From: Paracoccus binzhouensis | GTDB lineage: Bacteria; Pseudomonadota; Alphaproteobacteria; Rhodobacterales; Rhodobacteraceae | DNA: 64,000 nucleotides | Assembly (NCBI RefSeq): GCF_016446475.1 | Contig: NZ_JAEHFP010000005.1 | Span: 1 to 64,000, forward strand | Direction of reading: 5' to 3' | Shown here: positions 1 through 9,700 of the stretch, piece after piece | How the letters are laid out: each line of letters starts with the position of its first letter | Numbering within the stretch: the first letter of the stretch is position 1 | Position numbers and translations under genes: made by a program | The notes under the pieces: generated by a model | What the model saw: only the letters and a program-made list of their open reading frames with translations | Told to the model about the DNA's origin: nothing | Databases searched by the model: none

Positions 1-94
1 CCCACATTCTCCAAGTAAGTCGCTGATTTCGCTGTCGTAATCGTGATATTTCGCATATAAATCATGGCGTTGACGGCTGCGAGGGGCGCGTTTC

Positions 95-1450
95 ATGGAT
101 CACCTGGAGGGTGCGGGCTTGGCGCGGGGAGATCGGGTTGATTTCGACCGCCGTGTGCGTCTGGAGTTCCGTGGTGCGCAGATCAGTTCAGACGGTGGCC
201 TGCTGGTGATGCGCGAGCTTGATGACGTGCTCGGCCTGTCCAATCTGGCGTCGGAGGCGCTGCGAGACAGCCGCACCGGGAAGAACACGCTCCATCGGCT
301 TGACGGATTGTTCCGGCAATCGGTGTTCGGACGACTGGCCGGATACGAGGATGTGAACGATGCCGACCGCTTGGCCCTCGATCCCGTGATGCGTCAGGTC
401 GTTGGCGGCAGGGCCGTCGAGGCGCAAGCTGCTTCGGCATCGCAGATGGGACGGTTCGAGACCGAGACGCTGGCTCTGGCCGCGAACCGGGCGGCGCTGG
501 CCGATCTGAACGGCCAATGGATCGACCGGTTTCATGACCGCAACGGGTTGAAATACATCGTGCTGGACATGGACAGCTCGGTCAGCCCCACCCACGGCGA
601 TCAGGAAGGTACTGCCTGGAACGGGCATTTCGACTGCACCTGCTATCACCCCATCTTCTTGTTCAACCAGTTTGGCATGCTGGAGCGCTGCGCCCTGCGT
701 AACGGCAATGTCCACAGCGCCGATGGCTGGCGGGATGTCCTTGATCCCGTCATTGCCCGATATGCTGGCCGCGACCTTGGTGGACGCTTCTTCCGGGCCG
801 ACGCTGCCTACGCGATCCCCGCGATCTATATGCGGCTGGAAGAAGCCAGGTTCTTCTACGCCATCCGTCTGCCCGCCAACGCCGTCTTGCGCGAGAAGAT
901 CGCGCATCGGCTGACACGGCCCGTGGGACGGCCTTCGCTGACCAAGGTCAAACGGTTCTTCGAGGACTTCGAGTATCAGGCGGCGTCCTGGGACAAGCCG
1001 CGCCGCGTCATCGCCAAGATCGAATGGCATCCGGGCGAGCTGTTCCCCAAAGTCGGCTTCATCGTCACCAACCTGCCGATGGAGCCAGACTGGGTGGTGA
1101 GGTTCTACAACCAGCGCGGCACCGCAGAGCAGCACATCAAGGAAGGCAAATATGCCTTTCGCTGGACGCGGCTGTCATGCCGGAAGTTCCGGCACAACGA
1201 GGTGCGGCTGCAACTGCACGCGCTGGCCTACAACCTGGCAACCTTCCTGCGCTGCATCGAACTGCCCGAGGCCATGGCGGACTGGTCGTTGACCAGCCTG
1301 CAACTCAAGCTGATCAAGATCGGCGCCCGCGTCGTCCGCCACGCCCGCGCCATTACCTTCCAGTTGGCCGAGGTCGCCGTCACCGGCCCGATGGTGCGGG
1401 CCGTCCTTGCCGCCATCCGCCGTCTTCGAACGCCTCCGTCATGCGCATGA
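95..1450 (+). CDS. IS1380-family transposase
   Basis: DDE transposase of 451 aa that moves its insertion sequence by cut-and-paste. The family call rests on the N-terminal block with 'SSDGGLL', on the DMDSS motif (D158/D160), on FRADAAYA (D236) and on the [13 protein letters not shown] block (E345), which together supply the DDE acidic residues. The length is normal for IS1380. The start is the ATG at 95; no strong Shine-Dalgarno site is seen. The stop TGA at 1448-1450 lies inside a 62-bp sequence that is tandemly duplicated directly downstream. The terminal inverted repeats could not be identified, and the left end may lie at or just before base 1. It inserted upstream of the aldehyde dehydrogenase and marks the left of the window as rearranged DNA. 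Confidence 0.93.
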   Translation: MDHLEGAGLARGDRVDFDRRVRLEFRGAQISSDGGLLVMRELDDVLGLSNLASEALRDSRTGKNTLHRLDGLFRQSVFGRLAGYEDVNDADRLALDPVMRQVVGGRAVEAQAASASQMGRFETETLALAANRAALADLNGQWIDRFHDRNGLKYIVLDMDSSVSPTHGDQEGTAWNGHFDCTCYHPIFLFNQFGMLERCALRNGNVHSADGWRDVLDPVIARYAGRDLGGRFFRADAAYAIPAIYMRLEEARFFYAIRLPANAVLREKIAHRLTRPVGRPSLTKVKRFFEDFEYQAASWDKPRRVIAKIEWHPGELFPKVGFIVTNLPMEPDWVVRFYNQRGTAEQHIKEGKYAFRWTRLSCRKFRHNEVRLQLHALAYNLATFLRCIELPEAMADWSLTSLQLKLIKIGARVVRHARAITFQLAEVAVTGPMVRAVLAAIRRLRTPPSCA

Positions 1451-1529
1451 CCACGATCCATGCCCAACTTGCCGCCATCCGCCGTCTTCGAACGCCTCCG
1501 TCATGCGCATGACCACGATCCATGCCCAA
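1406..1529. repeat. perfect 62-bp tandem duplication at transposase 3' end
   Basis: Bases 1406-1467 are repeated exactly at 1468-1529. The unit covers the last 14 codons and stop of the transposase plus 17 bases of 3' flank. The unit is not a multiple of three, so the second copy is read in another frame and adds nothing to the protein, because the stop in copy one ends translation first. Confidence 0.97.
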
Positions 1530-1787
1530 GCTGAACGAAAGCGGCAGGACAGGTCGGTCTGCCGCGCGGAAAAGCGGCTCTGCCGGGCCAGAATGCTACG
1601 GGTTCGAGGCTTGATCCACCCGACTTCGGCCGTTTGCGCGACGACAGACACCGCTCGGGGCGAAAAACGCTTGCCCAGCGAGCAAAATCAGGCGATCTTG
1701 AAGTCAAGCGGCAGGCCACTTGGGGAATGTCGGCTCAAACGACGTCGAACAATCGACGCCCGAGGAAACCAGCAGGAGGCTCTTTCC

Positions 1788-3305
1788 GTGACCAAGCCCG
1801 AATTCATCCGCGCCGCGACGCCCAAGTTCAAGACGCGCTACGACAACTTCATCGGCGGCCAATGGGTCGCTCCGGTCAACGGCCGCTATTTTGAGAACAC
1901 CTCCCCGGTGAACGGCCGCGTCCTGTGCGAGGTGGCTCGCTCGGACGCGGCTGATGTTGAATTGGCGCTGGACGCCGCGCACGCCGCCAAGGACGCCTGG
2001 GGCAAGACCAGCGTCGCCCAGCGCGCGCTGATCCTTAATCGGATCGCCGACCGCATCGAGGCCAATCTTCAGGCCGTGGCCGAGGCTGAGACCTGGGACA
2101 ACGGCAAGCCGGTGCGTGAGACCTTGGCGGCGGACATCCCCCTGGCCATTGACCACTTCCGCTATTTCGCCGGCTGCATCCGCGCCCAGGAGGGCGGCAT
2201 TTCGGAGCTGGATAACGACACGGTCGCCTATCACTTCCACGAGCCGCTGGGTGTGGTCGGGCAGATCATCCCGTGGAACTTCCCTATCCTGATGGCGGCG
2301 TGGAAGATCGCCCCCGCCCTGGCGGCGGGCAACTGCATCGTGCTGAAACCGGCGGAACAGACCCCGGCCTCGATCCTGCTGCTGGCCGAACTGATCCAGG
2401 ACATTCTGCCGGCGGGCGTGCTGAACATCGTCTCCGGCACGGGGGTCGAGGTCGGCGAGCCGTTGGCCACAAATCCGCGCATCGCCAAGATCGCCTTCAC
2501 CGGCTCGACCGCCGTCGGTCAGAAGATCATGGAGTACGCGACGCAGAACATCATTCCGGTGACGCTGGAACTGGGCGGCAAATCGCCCAACATCTTCTTC
2601 AAGGACGTCATGGACGCCGACGACGCCTTCCTGGACAAGGCGCTGGAAGGTTTCGCCATGTTCGCCCTGAACCAGGGCGAGGTCTGCACCTGCCCCAGCC
2701 GCGCCCTGATCCACGAAGACATCTATGAGGCCTTCATTGAGAAGGCCATCGCCCGCGTCGAGGCCATCAAGCAGGGCGATCCGCTGGACCCGACCACCCA
2801 GGTCGGCGCCCAGGCCTCGGACCAGCAGTTGCAGAAGATCCTGAGCTATTTGAAGATCGGCAAGGACGAAGGGGCCGAGGTCCTGACGGGCGGGGAGCAG
2901 TCGCTGCTGCCGGACGACCTGTCGGGCGGCTATTATGTCAAGCCGACGGTGTTCAAGGGCACCAATGACATGCGGGTCTTCCAGGAGGAGATCTTTGGTC
3001 CGGTCCTGGCCGTGACCACCTTCAAGACCTTCGAAGAGGCGATGGAGATCGCCAACGACACCGAATACGGCCTGGGCGCCGGTGTCTGGTCACGCGACAT
3101 GAACACCGCCTATCGCGCCGGCCGGGCCATTCAGGCCGGGCGGGTCTGGACCAACTGCTATCACCAGTATCCGGCGCACGCGGCCTTTGGCGGCTACAAG
3201 AAGTCGGGCATCGGCCGCGAGAACCACCGGATGATGCTGGACCACTATCAGCAGACCAAGAACCTGCTGGTCAGCTACAGCCCGGACAAGCTGGGCTTCT
3301 TCTGA
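1788..3305 (+). CDS. NAD-dependent aldehyde dehydrogenase (AldB/ExaC type)
   Basis: Oxidises aldehydes such as acetaldehyde to carboxylic acids with NAD+; cytoplasmic; 505 aa, typical of the family. The sequence shows [13 protein letters not shown] (NAD binding), ELGGKSPN with the general-base glutamate E261, and [11 protein letters not shown] with nucleophile C300 and the second cysteine C302 characteristic of the AldB/ExaC subgroup. The GTG at 1788 is chosen because a perfect AGGAGG lies at 1774-1779; the frame stays open upstream to 1407 but that part resembles nothing. It is followed by a terminator and then the alcohol dehydrogenase, so the two probably convert an alcohol to an acid in two steps. 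The exact substrate cannot be read from sequence. Confidence 0.93.
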   Translation: MTKPEFIRAATPKFKTRYDNFIGGQWVAPVNGRYFENTSPVNGRVLCEVARSDAADVELALDAAHAAKDAWGKTSVAQRALILNRIADRIEANLQAVAEAETWDNGKPVRETLAADIPLAIDHFRYFAGCIRAQEGGISELDNDTVAYHFHEPLGVVGQIIPWNFPILMAAWKIAPALAAGNCIVLKPAEQTPASILLLAELIQDILPAGVLNIVSGTGVEVGEPLATNPRIAKIAFTGSTAVGQKIMEYATQNIIPVTLELGGKSPNIFFKDVMDADDAFLDKALEGFAMFALNQGEVCTCPSRALIHEDIYEAFIEKAIARVEAIKQGDPLDPTTQVGAQASDQQLQKILSYLKIGKDEGAEVLTGGEQSLLPDDLSGGYYVKPTVFKGTNDMRVFQEEIFGPVLAVTTFKTFEEAMEIANDTEYGLGAGVWSRDMNTAYRAGRAIQAGRVWTNCYHQYPAHAAFGGYKKSGIGRENHRMMLDHYQQTKNLLVSYSPDKLGFF

Positions 3306-3314
3306 TCCTTTCGG

Positions 3315-3342
3315 AGGCGCGGACGTTCAGTCCGCGCCTTTT
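3315..3342 (+). terminator. rho-independent terminator after aldehyde dehydrogenase
   Basis: A perfect 9-bp GC-rich stem (AGGCGCGGA at 3315-3323, TCCGCGCCT at 3331-3339) with a 7-nt loop runs into a T tract at 3339-3342. It lies 10 bp after the stop codon and before the ribosome binding site of adhP, so adhP either has its own promoter or receives attenuated readthrough. Confidence 0.8.
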
Positions 3343-3374
3343 CTCTTTCGCGATCCAACCGAGGAGTAGTGATT

Positions 3375-4406
3375 ATGGCCAGGACCATGAAGGCCGCTGT
3401 CGTGCGTGAGTTCGGCAAACCATTGGTGATCGAGGATGCGCCGATCCCGACGCCGGGCCCCGGCATGATCCAGGTGAAGATCGAGGCCACCGGGGTCTGC
3501 CACACCGATCTGCACGCGGCTGAAGGCGACTGGCCGGTCAAGCCGAACCCGCCTTTCATTCCCGGCCATGAGGGCGTCGGCTACGTCTCGGGCGTCGGCG
3601 CAGGCGTCAAGCATGTGAAGGAAGGCGACCGGGTTGGCGTGCCCTGGCTCTACACCGCTTGCGGCCACTGCAAGCACTGCCTCGGCGGCTGGGAGACCCT
3701 GTGTCACGAGCAGCAGAACACCGGCTATTCGGTGAACGGCAGCTTTGCGGAATATGTCGTCGCCGACCCGAACTTCGTCGGCCACCTGCCGGCCAACATC
3801 AGCTTCGAGGAAATTGCGCCGATCCTGTGCGCCGGGGTCACGGTCTACAAGGGGCTGAAGGTTACGGACACCAAGCCGGGCGACTGGGTGGTGATCTCGG
3901 GCGTGGGCGGTCTGGGCCACCTGGCGGTGCAATACGCCAAGGCCATGGGCCTGAACGTGGCGGCGGTCGACATCGACGACGCCAAGCTCGACCTGGCCCG
4001 TCGTCTGGGCGCGACCGTGACGGTCAACGCCAAGACCTCAAACGACCCCGCCGCCGACATAAAGCGCCAGACCGACGGCGGCGCCCAGGGGGTGCTGGTC
4101 ACGGCCGTGTCGCCCAAGGCGTTCGAACAGGCCCTGGGCATGACTTCGCGCGGGGCGACGGTGGCCCTGAACGGCCTGCCGCCCGGCGATTTCCCGCTGT
4201 CGATCTTTGACATGGTGCTGAACGGGACGACGGTGCGTGGGTCGATTGTCGGCACGCGACTGGACCTTCAGGAAGCCCTGGATTTTGCGGCCGACGGCAA
4301 GGTGAAGTCGATCAATACAATCGAACCGCTGGACAACATCAACGACATCTTCGCCCGCATGCACAGAGGCCAGATCGAAGGCCGGGTGGTCATGTCGCTC
4401 GGTTGA
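3375..4406 (+). CDS. adhP: zinc-dependent alcohol dehydrogenase (AdhP type)
   Basis: Reversible NAD-dependent oxidation of primary alcohols to aldehydes; cytoplasmic medium-chain dehydrogenase, 343 aa. Catalytic zinc ligands are visible as C42 in GVCHTD and H65/E66 in GHEG. The structural zinc site is the four-cysteine block C96-x2-C99-x2-C102-x7-C110. The Rossmann motif GVGGLG follows near residue 180. The ATG at 3375 has GAGGAG 8 nt upstream (3361-3366), which fits better than the GTG at 3369. With the upstream aldehyde dehydrogenase it forms an alcohol-to-acid pair. Its 3' end overlaps the tail of a convergent soxR remnant by 17 bp. Confidence 0.93.
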   Translation: MARTMKAAVVREFGKPLVIEDAPIPTPGPGMIQVKIEATGVCHTDLHAAEGDWPVKPNPPFIPGHEGVGYVSGVGAGVKHVKEGDRVGVPWLYTACGHCKHCLGGWETLCHEQQNTGYSVNGSFAEYVVADPNFVGHLPANISFEEIAPILCAGVTVYKGLKVTDTKPGDWVVISGVGGLGHLAVQYAKAMGLNVAAVDIDDAKLDLARRLGATVTVNAKTSNDPAADIKRQTDGGAQGVLVTAVSPKAFEQALGMTSRGATVALNGLPPGDFPLSIFDMVLNGTTVRGSIVGTRLDLQEALDFAADGKVKSINTIEPLDNINDIFARMHRGQIEGRVVMSLG

Positions 4407-4723
4407 TTTGTGAAGATCGTTGAGTTCCCTCATCGCCGTTGCCTTTGCGAAGGTCTGCTGTCGTGTCTCGTTCGAGCAGGACAGCGCCTTCGCCGAGTTG
4501 GCTCAAACGATCGCTCGGATTTCTGAGGGGGCAGTCGGCCATCGAAAGACAGCCGCAGCCGATGCACCCGTCGAGCTGGTCACGCAACTGACCTAGGCTG
4601 CGTATGCGGTCAGTCAGCATGTCTCGCCAACTTGTGGAGAGCTGTCGCCAGTCGTCCAAGGCGGGGGCTCGGTCGGAAGGGAGTTTGGCCAGCGCCGTCT
4701 TGATCGCCGCCAGCGGAATACCG
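4390..4723 (-). pseudogene. soxR: soxR 3' remnant (redox-sensing MerR-family activator)
   Basis: The minus frame encodes the C-terminal half of SoxR: the start of the dimerisation helix (GIPLAAI, DDWRQLS), then the [2Fe-2S] cluster motif CIGCGCLS..DC and CPLRNPSDRL. SoxR normally has about 150 residues with an N-terminal MerR DNA-binding domain. Here homology begins abruptly at GIPL (near 4723) and the DNA-binding half is absent, so the gene is truncated, presumably by a rearrangement. The iron-sulphur ligands remain intact. The short frame upstream (RPHPFNP) has no resemblance to SoxR. The remaining bases to msrB (4724-4864) hold no recognisable gene. Confidence 0.8.
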
Positions 4724-4864
4724 GGTTGAACGGGTGCGGGCGAACTTCGTCCACGGCTTCCGCAAGCTCGAGGTCGAGATCACGACGTTCTGATTCCCTG
4801 CGGCGGGGGTGAAACCTCAGCCGCGTTCCGGGCGTATTAAGGCGGTAATGCCGATATTGCCGGG

Positions 4865-5362
4865 ATGAAACCGATGATCTTGCCCATCCTCGACCGCCGC
4901 TGCCTGCTGGCCGCCGCTGCTGCGCTGCCGTTCGTCAGCGCCTGCGGAGCGGCTCCTGCCGAGGCAAAGACCTTTCCCAAGGGCAAGTCCAATGCGGAAT
5001 GGAAGAAGCTGCTGACCCGCCAGCAATATTACGTGCTGCGCGAAGCGGGGACGGAGCGCGCCTTCACCTCGCCGCTCGACAAGGAAAAGCGCAAGGGCAC
5101 CTTCGTGTGCGCCGCCTGCGCCAACCCGGTCTACGCCTCGGCGCACAAGTTCGACAGCGGCACCGGCTGGCCGAGCTTCTGGCAGGCGATCGACAAGGGG
5201 GCGGTGGGTACCAGCACCGATTACCTGATCGGTTATGCCCGCACCGAAGTGCACTGCGCTGATTGCGGCGGGCATCTCGGGCACATCTTCGGCGATGGCC
5301 CCAAGCCCACCGGCAAGCGCCATTGCATCAACGGCGTGGCGCTGAAATTCGTGCCGGCCTAG
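4865..5362 (+). CDS. msrB: peptide-methionine (R)-S-oxide reductase MsrB, lipoprotein form
   Basis: Reduces methionine-R-sulfoxide in oxidised proteins. It has 165 aa. The N-terminus has basic residues (DRR), a hydrophobic run of alanines and leucines and a lipobox-like VSAC around residue 27, so the protein is probably exported and lipid-anchored. Zinc ligands are the CAAC and CADCGGHLGH pairs, and the catalytic cysteine is in RHCINGV near the C-terminus, so it should be active. SGTGWPSF is the family signature. The ATG at 4865 is used, with no clear ribosome binding site; an in-frame ATG at 4874 is an alternative. It converges tail-to-tail with the PilZ gene, the stops overlapping at CTAG. 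Confidence 0.92.
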   Translation: MKPMILPILDRRCLLAAAAALPFVSACGAAPAEAKTFPKGKSNAEWKKLLTRQQYYVLREAGTERAFTSPLDKEKRKGTFVCAACANPVYASAHKFDSGTGWPSFWQAIDKGAVGTSTDYLIGYARTEVHCADCGGHLGHIFGDGPKPTGKRHCINGVALKFVPA

Positions 5363-5646
5363 GCGCCCGGCGCGGCTTCCTCCAGCAGGGCGGGCGCCTG
5401 AAGCAGCGCCGCGAGCCGCGCGAAATCGCCCAGAGTGAAGGTGTCGTCGAACACCACGCCATATTGCTGGTCACGCCGCCAGCGCATCTTGGCGCGCACC
5501 TCGCGCGGTTTGCCCGACAGGTCCGGCATCTCCATGCGCACCGTCTGGTCGATGGCCAGCAACCGGTCGCAGGTCAGGCGCGCGCCTTGCTGCGAGAGGT
5601 TCTCCACCATCGCTTCGACACTGCCCGACAGCATCTTGATCGTCAC
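5359..5646 (-). CDS. PilZ-domain protein (probably 5'-frameshifted)
   Basis: 95 aa from the GTG at 5646, nearly all a PilZ fold: FPVTI, NLSQQGARL, then KMRWRRDQQYGVVFD. PilZ domains commonly bind cyclic-di-GMP. The usual RxxxR arm of active binders is not convincingly present in this part, because homology to the domain extends upstream of the GTG (EYPKRGLRL...CFP) into a frame without a normal start. The preceding 48-aa ORF (5643-5789) ends out of frame right where this begins, so loss of one G in the run near 5688-5691 would explain both. Either a frameshift mutation or a sequencing error is possible. Confidence 0.6.
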   Translation of the reverse strand: MTIKMLSGSVEAMVENLSQQGARLTCDRLLAIDQTVRMEMPDLSGKPREVRAKMRWRRDQQYGVVFDDTFTLGDFARLAALLQAPALLEEAAPGA

Positions 5647-5789
5647 CGGGAAGCACAGGGCGAGCCGCAGGCCGCGCTTGGGATATTCGCCTCTATAAGA
5701 GCCAATGCCCGCAGGTTGACCTTCTTAACGTCGGCCGGTGTCGGGGGTGCCGCTCGCTTCCGGCGGATCCATTGCCACAACTTTCTCAT
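5643..5789 (-). CDS. short ORF, probable N-terminal piece of the PilZ gene
   Basis: 48-aa frame beginning MRKLWQWIRRKR, with GGAG 5 nt before its ATG at 5789, which overlaps the preceding stop as ATGA. After residue about 32 it merely reads the PilZ coding sequence in the wrong frame. Joining its first 32 residues to the PilZ frame by a -1 shift near 5690 would give one protein of about 140 aa. This reconstruction is an inference. Confidence 0.4.
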   Translation of the reverse strand: MRKLWQWIRRKRAAPPTPADVKKVNLRALALIEANIPSAACGSPCASR

Positions 5790-6037
5790 AGCGGCTCCGG
5801 CGCCACGAGCATTTGCCGTGTTTTCAGGTTGCCGTCGATCCGACGGTGGAGGTCGATGCCGTTCCCGCGCGAGTGCCCGAACTCCATCAGCTCGGCCACG
5901 GTTTCGTATTGGGTGTTGGGCCCGAAGAACTTGGCATTTCCATGCCATTTTTGTCCTTCGATCACACGCATGCGCCAGATCCCGACGGGGGCGGGGATCG
6001 TTACCTCGCTGTTTGCCGCGACGAAGACGGAGATCAC
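5786..6037 (-). CDS. small protein of unknown function, possibly 5'-truncated
   Basis: 83 aa from a GTG at 6037, with the segments KFFGPNTQYET and HSRGNGIDLHRR. No family is recognised. Its TGA overlaps the ATG of the next ORF (ATGA), suggesting translational coupling with the PilZ gene. The frame continues upstream of the GTG without a clear start and then runs into the oppositely oriented helicase remnant, so it may have been truncated at the island boundary near 6030-6060. Confidence 0.4.
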   Translation of the reverse strand: MISVFVAANSEVTIPAPVGIWRMRVIEGQKWHGNAKFFGPNTQYETVAELMEFGHSRGNGIDLHRRIDGNLKTRQMLVAPEPL

Positions 6038-6743
6038 ATGGCGGTCTGTCTCAGTTGGCGACGACTCCCCGCAGATTGATTTCGGAGACGGCTCTCTGCT
6101 GATCTACAGTCATCTCTATGCCTTGCCCGATGGTATTCGGGTTGAGCCTTATCCTTCAGATCGGATCGAGGTTTGGGACTGGTCGGGGACAAATATCCGA
6201 ACAGAATCGCAAGGATCGGAAAAGCGAGCCGATTCCGTCCAGCGGCGTATCATCGAGACCCTGCTCGCCGACGCGGACGCCTACGATCTGATTTTCGACG
6301 ACGATGGATCTGGCGAGATCGCGGATGTGGTGACGCTTCGCGTCACCGAGGGCCTTGTCCAGGTCACGCTCCATCATTGCAAGTTTTCGAGCGCCGACAC
6401 GCCCGGCGCCCGCGTGAAAGATCTCTACGAAGTATGCGGGCAGGCCCAAAAGTCCGCCCGCTGGCGCGACCGTCCCAACCGTATGTTCACGCATATGCTC
6501 AGGCGCGAGAAGCTGCGCCTCGACAAGGGGCAAAGCTCTCGCTTCGAACATGGGAACGCCGCGTTCCTCAAGCGGCTGAAAGCGAGCTGGCAGGACTATC
6601 GCTACGAATTTGACGTCCGCATCATTCAGCCCGGACTGTCACGGGCGGCGATCACCGAGGAAGGGTTGCACTTGCTCGCCGGAGTCGAAACCTATTTGCT
6701 GGAGACCCGCGCGATGAAATTGCGGGTCTTGGGCAGCGCATAG
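6026..6743 (+). pseudogene. C-terminal fragment of a large helicase/nuclease-type protein
   Basis: The plus frame becomes protein-like at about 6026 (VSVGDDSPQIDFGDG) and runs to a stop at 6741-6743, about 230 residues. It holds the blocks DDDGSGEIADVV and HHCKFS, then VKDLYEVCGQAQKS and FDVRIIQPGLS, and ends ETYLLETRAMKLRVLGS. From memory this resembles the extreme C-terminal domain of long DEAD/DEAH-helicase proteins in defence islands; the D..E..D plus HCK spacing recalls a PD-(D/E)XK nuclease core. No plausible start or upstream helicase domain exists here, because the DNA to the left reads as antisense to the PilZ neighbourhood. It is therefore a truncated remnant. Family assignment is tentative. 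Confidence 0.5.
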
Positions 6744-6774
6744 CCATCACAGGCCCGCCTCGCGTCTGCCTCGA

Positions 6775-9700
6775 TCACCCAGGCATCAACCGCTGCTGAG
6801 CATCGACGTCGGTCATCGGCTGGTTGGTTGCCAACGCAGGCGCCGCCATGTCACCGCCATCCAATTTTGGAGCGCCGGTCTCCGCCATCTGCCCATGGCC
6901 GTTGGCCGATGAGTCCGGGGCAGTCGTGTGTTGTTGCCGCAGACCCATCGCGGAAAAATCCAGGATCAGCGGTTGCAGCAGCGCACGGGTCGCTTCCCCG
7001 CCGCGCGACAACACGTCAATAAAATCTTCCTGGTTGGGCTGGCCGAGAGCCAGTCGATAGATCATGCGCTGTTCCCGAAGTTGCGCGAATCGCAGCATGT
7101 CCCGACCAAAGGGACGCTCGAAAACGTGCCGGCGGATTTCAGCGCCATCGAGCACCCACCACGGGCGAAGGCCGCTCTCATCAACAAAGCGCTGCGCGTG
7201 CCGCTCCACGCATTGCCAGGGAGAGTGTTGCACCACGGCGGTATCGCCAAGCACTTCATCGCGAAGCTCTTCCGCCAGCTTCCGTCTGACCGACAGACCC
7301 GCATAGCGTTGGATGCGGCCTTCGCGTTGCTCGAGGTCGAGCGGGTTGGAGGAAAGGTCCCAGTGAACCACATGCGAACACCACGGATGAAAATCCAGAC
7401 CCTCCTGCCCAACGGATGTAGTCGCCAGGACATGCGGCCAGAAAGGCGTGTTGAAACTTCGGCGCACTTCATCTGGACGCGCCGGGGCGGCCGGCGCGAC
7501 GCCTCCCTCCACCTTGACCACCGGCTCGGCCTCCGCGTCGCCAAACGGGACGGCGACATGGCAACGGACAGGAATCTTGTGTGACTGTCCGCCAATCCCA
7601 TGAAAGCTGAAACTGCCGGCACGGAGCCCGAGCGACGCCTTCAGATCCCTGGAAAGACCCGCTGCGCCCTCATGGAGATTCTGGGCGCGGAGCCAGAAAT
7701 GCTCGTCCAGAACGCTCTCGAATCCGCCGTCGACCACCGCTCCCATGACCCGCTCGACCGCATTCCTGCCTGGCAGCGATGACAAAATGACCGGGTTGTC
7801 GAGATAGGCGCGCAGGCCCTGCCAACTGAGCTGGACCAGTTCGGGGTATCGCGGGCCATCCAGGATCGTCGGGTCATGACGCCGCAGAGCCCGGCCGAGC
7901 ACGACGCCCGGCGCGCCAATGGCGTAATCAACGAGGTCGGAAAGCTCGGCCGGCGAAAGCCTGTCGATCGGCGGGGTCTGGCGCCATTTTCGCACCGCCG
8001 ATTGCGCGGCGCGATCATCACCGATCGCACTGCTCCATCCCGCCGCCGACTGCTCCGCAATACCCGCCATGCGTTCGATGGAGGCCAAGACACGGGCAAT
8101 CGATCTGTGGCGTCGGCGGGCCTTAACGGTGTCCCGCTCGACAATACCTCTCGGCAAAGCAGCGAGAATCTGCCGGCGAATTTCCTTGCGGACAGCAGCC
8201 AGCGGCGCCCCCGCCTTTGCGAGCGGATCGGTGTTACGGATCAACCACGGCGAGGGATGAAACGCCGCCATGACAGGGCCAGGGATCGCCGCCAGCTTGA
8301 AGCGCCGCCGTCTGTAGGCCTTTTCGTATCCCCCCTGTTTCTTAGGAAGGCACCGTGCCTCGACCCCGAAGCTGAGAAGCGCGGCGACGCTGGGGGGCGT
8401 TGCGCGGAACCGGCTGAACATAAGGAGCTTGGGATCAGCCCCGCCTTTCTGATCCGCCGTCGCCGCCGCCCACCCCCCGCGAAGCGGCCACCATGCAAGC
8501 GATGGGGCGACCCAGGGCAACGACAACAATGCGGGCGGAGCAACACTGCTCAGCGCACGAAGTTTGGCGTCCGGCCATTCGGCCGGAGCGTTGAGCTTGT
8601 TGCGGCGCTCGCGCGTCATCCGCGTGAGCTTCGGCGCAGCCTTGATCCTGGACTTCTTCCACGCCGCATAGCGCGGCCCGAGGGACTGGGCCGGCAACGG
8701 AACCGACGACCAGTAGGGCAACGCCTCGTAGCGCACTTGCTCGGCGAAGCTCTCCGCCAAATGCCGATACACCTGAAAATCCTCAGGCAGCGGGTCCGCA
8801 TGGAGAAACCTGGTGCCGGCGAGCGGATCGGAGGACGCCACGCTGTCCCGCTCCGTGCGGGACATCACCGGCGTCATGAGTTGCCGAAGTTCATCCCTAA
8901 GCCGACGCGCTTCCGCTACCTCTTCCATCAGTTCCGGGCGGCTTGCATCGGAATGGGCCGAGATGGCGCGCAACTTGTCCCCAAAAACCGCGAAGAGATC
9001 CCTTGCGCGATCTCGCGTGTCCGAGCCGGCAAGAAACTCGATCAGTTTCAGAAGCTCTGCGTGAGCAAGCGCGCCGCGCGCTTCCTCCCATCGCGTGGTC
9101 AGATACGGATATGGCGTGGCGCTCAGCAGCAGGATCGCCGGACGTCTGGCCGAGCCTTCAGGCTCAAGGAGCGCCTTCAGGAGCGGGTCGGCGTCCTTCT
9201 CGTCCAGAAGCTGCCGGTAGCGCTGGAACTCGTCGAGAATAACCAGGTCCGGCGGTTGATGGCGCAATGTCGCCAGTGCCAAGGCTCGCCGGAGACGGCC
9301 AACGAAGGTGGTCGGCCTGAGCGGCTTGATCCTGCGCGCGGGGTCGCCGTGAAGCGCCAGGTCGAACATCGCACGCACAGGTACACCGAACTCAACCCCC
9401 AGCGCCTCACGAAACCTCTGCCGCAAGCCGGGTGGCGACATCGCAAACTTCTTCTCGGCCTCCGTAACGGCCCAGTCCCAAGAGCCGCGCGCACTAAGTC
9501 GCAAGATGTCGGGGTCGAGATTGCGAGCGAACGAAGGATAGCTCTGTTCGAGCAGCACCTTCAAGAACGCCCGTTCTTCCTTGCGGCCTCCGGTCAGGCG
9601 AGCCTTCGCACCCGGAAACGAGGTCGCAGGGGTGAGCGCATAGATCAAAACCGGGGTGGCAGGCCGCTTCTCGACGGCGATCAGCGAAAGCCGATCAGGC

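Noticed and set aside
188-1135. Antisense open frame in the transposase
   Set aside because: Lies opposite the DDE motifs and has no homology.
4724-4864. Short plus-strand frame (VRANFVHGFRKLE...) before msrB
   Set aside because: Too short and unmatched; could be a tail of an unknown gene but not supportable.
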